Assembly (NCBI GenBank): GCA_031772625.1
Contig: CM062804.1
Span: forward strand, 277,592,598-277,656,597
Direction: 5' to 3'
Origin: Pinus tabuliformis
Taxonomy: Eukaryota > Streptophyta > Pinopsida > Pinales > Pinaceae
DNA length: 64,000 nucleotides
The notes under the pieces were generated by a model. It saw only the letters and a list, made by a program, of their open reading frames with translations. It did not search any database and was not told the origin of the DNA. The position numbers and the translations under genes were made by a program. Positions 36,962 to 47,334 of the stretch are shown here, piece by piece. How positions within the stretch are numbered: position 1 is the first letter of the stretch; each line of letters opens with the position of its first letter.

Positions 36962-37993
36962 TATTACAAATCTATTTGAGCACATCACTCCAGACAATCA
37001 GATCAGTACAATTAGGGCTCATCAAACCCTAACTCAATTGCTACATATCCTAGAAAATTCATCAAATTGAATATTTTCATTCATGAAAGTTTCCTAGCTT
37101 GAAACCCTACTGAAATGCCTCCTTAGGAAACTAGCGCAGCCTTGGTCAGGGATAACTGCACCGCAGAGTAGGTAGGCCCATTCAGACCTGCATTGTAGTG
37201 AACTTAGGCCGACTTTGACCTGTGCTGAGTGAGAATGAGCGAAATTGGTATAGGATTCTAGGAATATTCTTTGATTCTAGAGCATTCTAGAAAGATTCCT
37301 ATCTCTTATCTCATCCTATGAGCTCAACTTTGGATAGGCTATGAATCAATTACCCCTATATCCTCTCATCCCTTTCGACATGGAAACTAAATCCAATTTT
37401 GGAAAATCATTCAATGCCTAATTAGTGACATAACCACTTGCATTTACCTATAAATTGACCACTCATCATAGTGATTAAGAGGTTGGAATTTGAAGATCGT
37501 AGAGAAATAATGTTGGTTTGAGACTTGAGTTCATTGTCAAGTAATGTTATGATGCTGGATTGATGTGCTATTGGTGTGATGAGGGTTTGGACTAAGCTAG
37601 ATGAGTGACATGGGATCGAACCACATTGGGTGTAACTCTTACTTTTACCATCAATAAAGTTCTTTGTTCCTTTTCTCGTATTCTTGTTCATATCTATGAT
37701 GCATATATGTTCAATGTTGTCGATTCCATTTGTTTGTAATAGAAAAATGATATGCTTTGATAGTTGTCGTCTGTTGTTTCTATTGATAGGTACCAATCGA
37801 GCGAATTCAGTTCTTGCGGGAGTGACGAGAGCAATTCAAAGGAGATCAAAGGAAGCGAAAGCTCACAAGTAGGTTCCTTCATCTCATCTATCTATTGTAG
37901 GAAAAGGTTAAACTAGTTTCTTTCTGTTGTTCTAAGTGTAACTACCGACATAGGGAAGATGTACGTATTCGTAGGTATACATTCCATATAACA
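36962..37993 (+). repeat. 3' LTR (1032 bp)
   Basis: It starts TATTACAAATCTATTTGAGC (TG mutated to TA) and ends CCATATAACA. It is the direct repeat of 30396-31427. Confidence 0.88.
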
Positions 37994-37998
37994 CTTCC

Positions 37999-39540
37999 TC
38001 ATCTAGATGGCCTCACATGTTGCTTGAATTCCAACCATGTACTCTACCTCTATCAAACTGAGTGTAACCGATCTTTATTTCTTGCTGTACCAAGAAATTG
38101 TCTCTGACCCAATACTGAAAATCCCTCCTAATGTGCTTTTTCGGTCAGATGGACTCCCTGCCCAATCTGCATTCGTGAAGCCTTGAAGCTTCACTCACTC
38201 TATTCATCTGTACCATAATCCGTATTGCGTAGTACCCCTAAGGTATCTCAATACATTCTTTTTTGCCCTCCAATATAGCTTGGTAGGCCTAATCATCACT
38301 TGACAAAGCTTGTTAACTGCATAGCATAAATCTGATCGTGTGCCTACCAAGTACATTAGTGAACCCACAAGCTGCATGTAAATAGTATCTTCCACTACCT
38401 CTCTTGAAGTAGCATCCTCCTTTTCCTCGTTATTAGCTAGAGGAATCTCCATAGGCTTGTAGCTCTCCATGCAGAACCTCCTTAATATCTCATTGGCATA
38501 CTTGCCTTGAGACACAAACAACTCCCCATGACCCTGTCATACTTCCATGTCCAGAAAGTAATGCATGAGCCCCAAGTCCTTGATCTCAAATGCTCTTGCA
38601 AGGTCCTCATTGCCAGATTTGATCAGTTGATCATCACGTGTCAGCATGAGATTATCAACATAAAGTACAATGATCAACAATTTACCTTCCACCACTATGT
38701 TGTATAGGTTCACATATGCTTCACTCTTCATGAAGCCCAACCTAGTGAAATAGCTATCTATCATGGTGTACTAGGCATGAGGCACTTGCTTCAACCCGTA
38801 AAATGCTCTCTTAAGCCGACACACATATGACTCATGGCCGAAGGTTTCAAAACCTTCAGGCTGCTTTATGTACACCTCTTCCTGAATCGTTCCATTAAGG
38901 AAGTTGTCTTTACATCCATCTTATGTATCTTCCAAACGATTTGCACTCATATTGCCAATATTTATCTACTCAATGAGTACCTTGCAATAGGAGAAAGGTC
39001 TCATCATAGTCAATCCTCTCTACTTGTGAAAAGCCACAGGCCATAAATCTAGCCTTATGCTTCTCTAGACTACCATCTGGAGCTTGCTTTACCTTGTAAA
39101 TCCAACGGGATCTCACCACGAAATTATTCTCTAGCCTCACGACCACATCCCAAACACTATTACAAACTATGAAGTCATACTCCTCGACCATGGCATCAAC
39201 CCAAATCGACTGATCCATTGCTTCCTCAAAGGAAGATGGCTCTGTATCAACACATCTGCTCATAAGAGCCATGTATCTAGTGTACCTTTCAGGTGACCTC
39301 CTCTATCTGTATTATGATGTGGGTGCTACCACATTCTCTCTAGCATCTAAGAGAAATCTATATGCCTATGTGGTGCACTTTCTGCCATCTCTGGAAGACC
39401 CTACCGGAGTGGATTTATCCGCTCTAGGATGCTCTGCATGTGGCTGCTCGACATCAACTTGAGACTCCTCAACCTTAGGAGCTAAAAGTTGTTCAACAAC
39501 ACTGATCCAGGTGGATCTCTAAGAAAGTACTAGTGGCATG
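37999..39540 (-). pseudogene. Ty1/copia reverse transcriptase relic
   Basis: The minus strand from about 39540 reads the linker before RT, then ALMSRCVDTEPSSFEEAMDQ and WVDAMVEEYDFIV near 39265-39180. It continues with the RT core: RWIYKVKQAPDGSLEKHKAR, ACGFSQVERIDY, then EEVYIKQPEGFE, FYGLKQVPHA and LYVDNLMLT near 38680. The active site reads YVDN instead of YVDD. EIKDLGLMHYFLD and YLRGTTQYGLW follow, then the start of RNase H to 37999. Stops and frameshifts break it, for example at 38204-38206 and 38522-38530. The rest of RNase H lies at 30120-30390, beyond a nested LTR element. Integrase and gag are missing. Confidence 0.9.
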
Positions 39541-41260
39541 GTAAAAAGGCTCAAAAGTCAAAGTGGCACAAACTCTATAAACTTAGCAGTAGATCAAAGT
39601 GCTCGTCATCCTTTTTCCAATGATGTGAAAGACACTCGACCACCATTGGCCTCGTATTTTGCAAATTACAGAAGCAAGAGGTCCTCGGTTAAGGAAATCG
39701 CCCCTAGCAATACCAAGTTGCAATTTGCAATATTGTAATCATAGATTGGAGGCAGGTCAACTGTAAAGAACCAGACCCGGAGCAAGCCAGAGTGTGATGC
39801 GATATATTTTAATTGCAGATCATAAGGAAAGTGCTTAAAGAATCGACCCCCAGTAGAGTCAAGTTGCGATTTGTGATATTGCAAGCACAGATCACAAAGG
39901 GAAGAATTCATATGGAGAATCAACTGTCGGTCCACTGATTTTTGATTTGTGATGTTCTTCCAGACTTGATATATTCTATATTGTATTTTAATACTTTGTT
40001 GGGTCCGCCCTTACCACAGGCCACTTGTCACAAAGGCCAAGTCTATTTGCCGATTGAAAGTGCCGATTCTTTGTGATTAAATGTGTGGTTAAGAAGTTAA
40101 GAGGTTTATCAATGTTTGGTGGGTTGTTATCTATGTGCTATAAGGGTCTGATATTCTTAGTGAAGAAACTGCCTACCTGCTATACATGTCCTTTGCTAGG
40201 AACTGCCTGAGATTAAGGAGTTAGCCACCAACATATACAATGGATTGTCCACATAGGAAAAATAGGGACTGGCATAGGAATTCAGAGAATCATTGTGTGC
40301 AATAGTAACCCAACTTGGCAGCATGCTGGAACCTCGCCTTGAGCAACAGGGAGGTTCCAAGAGGGTGCAAAAGCTTCATTTCTCCAAATTGGGTGTTTGG
40401 ATAGGCGATTCTGCATGATTTTTCGCCAGGATTTCAAAGGTACTATTTCTCTATTCTTCGTCCATCTTCGATCTTGGAGGTATAAGGATTGTAAATAAAT
40501 GTTATTTGTACTTTTATCTCTTTTTATGCCACTTAATGAATGAAGGTCTCCCCACTATTGAGCAGGGCCCAGAGGCGTACTCCAAATTGGATGAACTCCG
40601 TAATCAAATCTTTGTGTCATGGTTTCATGCTTATCTTGTTATTTCTGCATTGTTTTATGTGCTTTTAAGTTCCATGGTTAATAAACTCTGTTACATGTAA
40701 TTCTGATTCATCTATAAGTAAAATATCTTGTATCAAGTTTGGTATTGGAGTAGGACTTTTTCGATGCGAATTGCATGAGTATATACTTTCAATGATGTGT
40801 AAATATTTAGCGAAAGATTTCTTATTTCAACTTTAAGTAAATAAAATAGTTGTTATTTTTTTTAATAATTAGATGATTATGATTAATTGTGAAACGAATA
40901 TGGCCAGAATATTTTGAGGAACGAGTACAAATACAAAACAATTGTTGTCATCATTTTGTGGTATTAGCAGTGGTGTTGGGCAGAAGCTCTCTTCGGAGGA
41001 AACTTCGAGCCAACTATGGTTGACAGGAAGGCTTCCGACCACTCTTCATCCTTTGAGTAGGGTTGGATTCACAAGTTTCACGAGAATTCTTCGTAGTTAG
41101 AATGGAACAATTTTATTTACCTTCATGGAAGGCTGGGAATTCACAGATTCAATTAGTCAGTTGGATCCCTCTTATGTTTTGGTGACGTGAATGATAATCC
41201 TTTCTCATATACTGGAGAAAAAAAATAAAAAAATAAAGGGGTTATAACCTTGCCTTGTTC
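39541..41260. other. Non-coding stretch with a diverged duplication
   Basis: Segments from about 39696 and 39840 are related (ATCGCCCCTAGCAATACCAAG against ATCGACCCCCAGTAGAGTCAAG, then TTGC(A/G)ATTTG), with a period of about 144 bp. 40500-40640 and 40970-41200 are less AT-rich and could be relic exons. The possible peptide EGLPTIEQGPEAYSKLDELR (40545-40605) is not one I recognise. Confidence 0.4.
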
Positions 41261-42373
41261 TTTTATGACTTTATTACGTTGGTTTTAGTTTAAGTTAAAT
41301 TTAGTTTTGAAATACTTTAGTTCGATTTTTATTTTAGTTATAGCATAGCATAGCTTATTTTATTTTATTATTTGTTTTCTTTATTATTTTAATTTCATTT
41401 ATTAAAACTTGTTACTACTCATAGTGTTAGGATGGTTTAATTGTTGAAACAATGATATATTACCTTTTTATTTATTAATATTAAAAAGTAATAATTATAA
41501 TATTAATAATTAATAAAGGTATTAATGTATTTTAATAAATGGAAAGGTATTAATGTATTTTATAAAATTAGAACTGATATTTTAAATTTTTTGGCTTAAA
41601 TATTAAAATAAATTTCATATTAAATTAAAATAAGGTTTACAGAATTGGGTTTAACAATAAAAGTATTAATCCCTTCCCAAAGTAAATCTAAAATATTATA
41701 AATGTGGTGCCAAATATTTAATCTTAAAATCTTATAGGGGTTATGGAAATTGTAATCTATATATTATAAGGATTAGGCTATATATTTTTTATTAGATAAT
41801 TTTTCATGTTGTAGGTGATATAGCCTGATTTATATTGGTTATGTTTTATGGTTATGATTATGTCATTCAAGTTAGGGATTATGTTAGACATAAAAATGTT
41901 AAGTGCTATAATGTTTACTTTCAAGTGTTTAGTATAACGGTTAAAATTGAAATATTGTATAAACATTATATGTAATATAGCGATTACTCTTTATAAGTGT
42001 TAGTAATATCAATCATTATATGAGATATTGATTATAATGATAATATGATATACATATCTTTGGTTATGTTCTCGATTTATATAGGGACAATGGTGATATA
42101 CTTTTTGGATTATTAGTGCTATGGGTTACTAATAAAGAGAAATATGGGTGTGAATTTAATGATTAATTAAAACTTTGTATTATGATTATATTTGAAGGAC
42201 TAGGAGTTGAGTTTTATATGTGAAATATGTTACATGGTTTATATGTTATACCCTATATGTTAGGTTTTAAGGGGTTTAAATGTAAAAAAAATGGGCCATG
42301 GTTATTACTAATTAGATGTAATAATAGTTGAAGTGGATAAATGACAAGTGCTTATAAGTATCAAGTAATAGGT
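41261..42373. other. AT-rich non-coding flank
   Basis: It holds small local duplications such as AAAGGTATTAATGTATTTTA near 41514 and 41545. No gene is visible. The last four bases, AGGT (42370-42373), form the left target duplication of the next element. Confidence 0.5.
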
Positions 42374-42400
42374 AATAATGTAAACTTTGAAAGAGGAACT
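42374..42400 (+). repeat. Left terminal inverted repeat
   Basis: It begins AATAATGTAAACTTTGAAA and ends GGAACT after two variable bases. It matches the reverse complement of 54589-54615 at 24 of 27 positions. AGGT precedes it. Confidence 0.68.
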
Positions 42401-43218
42401 CATACTGTTACCCGTTTTGTAGAGATAGCAAAAAAGTGATCCAATTTTGAAAATGGGTGATGCAGAACACATATGTTTTTTTTAGAGCATAGTTTTTGGC
42501 ACTATAATTTTTTTTTAATATACATTGCGTTTTAGAATGGTAATGTTTTTATGATGATTCAAAAAAGTGGTAATTCTACACTAGGCCCCTTTTTTAAAAG
42601 GCTTTTATTTTTCATTTTTTTTATTTTCTAATGTATGAAATGTAAATAATTATCTTGTAAATTTAATAATTTTTGAAGTGGTCTTTTTCTTCATATTTTC
42701 TTGTTTTTATTTTAATTTTAATTTTTTTGTAGTGAGGTTTTTATTGTTTTGCATATTTAAATAAGAAGGTCGATATTTTAAATTTTCGATATTCTACATA
42801 TTTATAAATCGTTAATTAATTTTTCAATCCACATGAAATAATTGTTTCTAAAAAACAATATTTTTTAACAAATGACATAAAAATAACCATTTTTAACATA
42901 AATATAACTAAAAAGCTACACGTTTTGATAATTTTTTGTTAGAATTGACATGTCAAAATCACAATTTTTATACGAAAATTTTAACTAAAAATAATAATAA
43001 TCACATTTTTTTCAAAAAATAATGATTAACTTAAAAATTAATGTGAAAATCACATATTACAAATATTGAATGCATAACAACCTTAATTGAGTGTATATTT
43101 TTCTCATAAAATCTCAAAGTCAAAACATTACAAGTATAACTACTTAACAGTTACAAAATTGAGCTTGATTTCCAAGCATAACTTAAATTTAATAAACAAT
43201 GTTATGTAATCCAAACTC

Positions 43219-46200
43219 TTAGTCCTCTAGAGTTTCATCATTGTCTTCTTCCACAATATTTTCTGCTTCCTTTTGCTCATTTTCGTCTTCTAATGGATCT
43301 TTGATGTTTGCGAATCTCCCAATTTATGTCTTTACAAACATTCCATGTAATGGTGGTTGAGGTTCTTCTGCCTTTTTTACCACATGTGGTTCACTAAAGT
43401 CCCCTTTCTTCAACCCAATTTCTTGCATTGCATCTGGAAGAAATTGAAGAGCATTAATTCTTTGCTGAATGAAATTGCATTGTATTGGATCTTTTTCAAT
43501 TGCAATGCAATTTATTCCTTTTTGAAGGCAACATGCTAGTGTTGTACCTAATTATCAAGCACAAAAGAAATAATGAAGTAAATTAGTACAATGACATATT
43601 AATTAAAAAATAACATATTGAAATTCAATTCCATATAATAAAACTTACTTGAGCTAGAAAATAAATCCAAAACCCAATCTTCTTCATTTGAACATATGTC
43701 TATAAGATAGCTAATCAATAATTGTGGTTTTTGATAAATGTTAACTATCTCTCCTTTTTCTTCTTTGTCTTCATATGTTAGTTTTCTCACAACATCATAA
43801 TTCAATATTTGGCTATGGCTCTTTCCATCTACCCGATTAAAAATCATAGACATATAGCTATCATCTTTTGCCCAATTATCAATATGAATGAACTCACAAT
43901 CATTTATAAATAGTTGATCTTCATGGTTAAGAAGATTTGGTTTTTGCCTATAACATGAAATAGTAAAATTTCAATTAAATTGTACATAAATGAATTTTTC
44001 AACATTAATCAAATATACATTTTAAACGTCTTACCATGTAAGTTTCATCCTTGAGTTTGTTTTCCCTTTGAAGCTTGACAATATCATTGCCAATTGTGTG
44101 TTTGAATGAAATGTCACAAATCTCCATAATGGTGATGACGTGACTTCTACGAATCCTACAACCACTTTACTAAGAACTTGATAAGTATAATGGTCACTAT
44201 CATACCCAATGTTTGGAATATTGAAACCATGGGGAATATCTGCAATAACTAGGGAATGATCCCTTTTAGGTATGAGTTTAGCAATGTCTTCATAGTCGCC
44301 TTGTATTACTTGATATTGAATAGTGTCTAGCCCATTCCAAATGAAATGAGTAAGAGTTGGATCAAGTTCAACATTCTTAATACATTGCTTCCTCAACCTT
44401 TCGATCTTTATTTTTTCGATAAAGGTTCTGAAGTTATCTAGTGCTCCATTATCATCCCTCTTCATATTCTATAAAATAAACAAATATATGTGTAAGCTAT
44501 AAATTAAAAATAGTACATAGATGAATAAAACTGAATGTATAAATCAATATACCTTTTTAAATGAAAGATAAAAAGCTTTTAATCTTGGTGTAGAACTTGA
44601 ATCTAGATAGTTTCATACAACATCATCCCAACTATATTCATTCAACAATTTAACCATTTGTTCTTGAATTTTCATGTAAACTTTGTGACTGCATAGATAA
44701 AGTAACAAATAGTTAATATAATGATATGTATAACAAATACTACCAAGAACAACATGTTTTATTTAAAAGAAAATTATAATCTAGAAATAAATAAAAATAA
44801 TTCAACAAACTTTTGAAATTCCTCACACATTTCCTCCAATGATAATTCCCCTGACCTCACACGAGATAATATTGTTTTGACAATTTTTTCATCTTTCACT
44901 CCTTGCATTGCTCTCTAAGGTGTGATAGACATATCTTCTGGAAGCTGCTTCATTTCAGGACTTGATTTACTGCTGCTACATACCAATGGCTTAGACTTTT
45001 TGACCTTCTGGCTTTTAATGCCAATGTTTTCCCACATGCTAAAAATCTCATCAATCAATTCCCATACATCTATAGTTCTAAATGCCAACTCGAAAATGTT
45101 ATCATCACCTCCGAATAAATCACTAATTTTGTTGCATTTTCCACCTTTTGAATTGGTTCTCTTCAATTTGGTAGCCTATTTCCATACAACATTCCTTTCA
45201 AAAATCTACAGTAACATTTATCCTCTCCCCACCACATTTTTCTTGAAATTCACTATGAATAAATCTAACCCTTTGGATGAAAGTCATAGACATCCTATAT
45301 TCATTATCTGAATTATGATCCCATGGCACTAACTTTGCTTATGTATTTTCTAAATGAACATAAATGATACAGTTCATTTTTTCAAAATGTGGGTTACTAG
45401 GATATTCCTCCATTAATTGTCTTTGAGCTTCTACAGAATGGTTCCCCCCAAGCATATAATAATTGTATTAAAAAAAAATTGACTTATCAAATGCTTCTTT
45501 GTTGGGAACTTGAACTGGATCAACAAGAAGCACATAACTAATCACATGAACATATGGATTGTACCTCATCAATGTCTTCAAGTTGCGAACATGCAGATGA
45601 TGTGGCTTTTTGACTTGATATTGACATTGTCCTTCACTTGCCTTATAGGTTTGTCTGATATTATGCTGAAATGTACGACCACCATTAATTAAGTTTCTCT
45701 TTATCAAATTCTGTCGAATGGCATTTTGTTTTATTTTGTTTTGATAATGCCATCCTCTAAATCAGCTCCTGGTGTAATGATTTCTCTGCTTTCTTTTGCA
45801 GTTTCACTAGGTTCTTCATTGCTAGTAATGACTACTTCAAAATCTTCAACTTTACTTTTATTCTTCATAACATTCTCATCATTAACTGTAACAGATTTGT
45901 TCTTGGGCATTGTTACTTTTGGTCTTTTACAGCTCTTCTCAGTTCCAATGTCATCTTCAGTAACGACAACATATGCTTCACTATCAGTTTCAACTTCGTC
46001 GTCCTCAAAGGTAACTTGTCTACCCTTGCTAGATTTATCCACTACAGGCCTTTTTTTCCGATCCCTTGGATGTAGTTTTGTAGCATCATCAATTACTACA
46101 TTTTTCTTGTTTTCCATATCTTCTTCTGACACTGAGTAGAAACTGCTGACAACTTTCATAATATCATGCTCTATGAAATGAATACCTCCCAACCTAATTG

Positions 46201-46765
46201 AACAACTTTCAAAAAAATTTTGCCAAACAAAATATCATATGTCAATAAAAACAAAGTTAAAAAATATAGTGAGACACTTACAAGAAAGCAAAATACAAAT
46301 ATAAATAACAATACTTACGATGTTTCGTTTCATCTCATTTACGATTTGTTTACACAGCTTTGTAGATACCTTTCTCGTGTCATACAACGAATATGATAGC
46401 TGGTAATTAATCCTTTTATGTGACTTGGGAGGTTTTGTAAGTATGTAAACAACTTTAGTGTCCGGTACCGAACACATATCTATGACTCTTCCCATCACCT
46501 CATAAATTCCATTATCATTCGATATATAAATATATAGATATATATTCACATTTTGTTTTTCTCTTTCTTTCACATAACAGATTCTTGATGGAAATTTTAG
46601 TTCTTTTGAATTCTTCCAGTATGAAATCATCTTCTTATTATTTGAGGCACTTGAAAGATTTGTAGCCATGAGCTCAAGTGGATTTCATTCACCAATGTTT
46701 TTTGAAGATGCGCCTTTAAGATTCTTTGGTCTAGAAAGATACACAGATATTTTCTTTGATGCCAT
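43219..46765 (-). pseudogene. ParB-like domain fused to an amino DNA methyltransferase
   Basis: The likely product binds or cleaves DNA through a ParB-like fold and methylates adenine-N6 or cytosine-N4. ATG lies at 46765-46763 (MASKKISVYL) and the end is TLED plus TAA at 43219. An acidic/basic linker at 46190-45735 (YVVVTEDDIG, KRPKVTMPK) precedes the ParB-like part: LLVDPVQVPNKEAFDKS near 45530-45480, then MLGGNHSVEAQRQLM near 45455-45410, where the usual GNHR reads GNHS. The methylase part shows LVIADIPHGFN (44275-44240), matching the DPPY motif, then YQKPQLLISYLI and WVLDLFSSSS (43740-43660). A spliced exon continues TTLACCLQKGINCIAIEKD and RINAL. FSGSGTT has become FSSSSTT, so SAM binding is probably lost. 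Introns with GT..AG ends lie at about 46318-46206, 44820-44695, 44555-44468, 44033-43952 and 43650-43552. Homopolymer frameshifts near 45735 and 45475 and several stops break it. Confidence 0.82.
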
Positions 46766-46960
46766 TTTCCTGAAAAATAAAAACACATAAATCAATAAAT
46801 AATGGAAACATATTAACTTAAATTAACAACAAAAATATATCATAAATTTTTAATTTGTATAATCAGATCATTGAAATTAAAAAAATATTAACACTGACAA
46901 AATTACCCGCCACCCCGCAGGCAGGCGGGCTGCGAGGTGGCGTCGGGGGGGTTGTGGGAA

Positions 46961-47069
46961 TAACTTCTACCATTTCTCCCCACATTGATCTCCTTCTCTG
47001 TCTTCAATCTACCCCTCACCCCTTGATGGAGAAGGATATCAATGGGGCAAGAAATGGTAGAAGTTGTTG
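46961..47069. repeat. Hairpin-type inverted repeat 1
   Basis: Left arm TAACTTCTACCATTTCT..CC and right arm GAAATGGTAGAAGTTGTT are inverted copies extending about 38 bp on each side (CATTGATCTCCTTCTC). They flank a short loop of CTTCAATCTACCCCTCACC type. Confidence 0.8.
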
Positions 47070-47204
47070 CCACAGTCTCCCCCCATGCCACCCGACGACC
47101 CGCCTGCCCATGGGGTGGCTGCCAGGGTGGCGTGGGGGGCTACCACAACCTTCCCCCTGTGCCACCCCGGCGGTCTACCAGGATGGGTGGCACGAGAGGG
47201 GCTG

Positions 47205-47334
47205 CGGCAACAACTGCTACCATTTCACCCCACATTGATCTCCTTTTCTGCCTTGAGTCTACCCCTCAGCATCCCCCTTGAGGGGTAGATTGAAGAGGGA
47301 GAAAGAGTTTAATATCAGGAAAAATGGTAGAAGC
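47205..47334. repeat. Hairpin-type inverted repeat 2
   Basis: It is related to the hairpin at 46961-47069. The left arm CTGCTACCATTTCACCCCAC and the right arm ending AAAAATGGTAGAAGCC are inverted. The inner part AGTCTACCCCTCA pairs with TGAGGGGTAGATT. Confidence 0.75.

Larger units (their letters stand above)
30396..37993 (+). mobile_element. Gag-protease-only LTR element nested in a copia relic
   Basis: This is a 7.6-kb LTR element inserted into copia RNase H. Both LTRs measure 1032 bp. The target duplication is CTTCT at 30391-30395 and CTTCC at 37994-37998, with one mismatch. A primer-site-like TTGGTGACCA follows the 5' LTR and a purine tract AGGGGGAAA precedes the 3' LTR. The internal region encodes a Gag-like protein with a zinc-knuckle-like motif and a retropepsin-like domain. 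No reverse transcriptase or integrase is seen, so the element was non-autonomous. The LTRs differ at roughly one in eight positions in the first 240 bp, so it is an old insertion. Confidence 0.87.

Noticed and set aside
42369..42374. Alternative 5-bp target duplication TAGGT at the candidate transposon
   Set aside because: It needs one extra base at the left edge; the 4-bp AGGT with 27-bp ends fits exactly.
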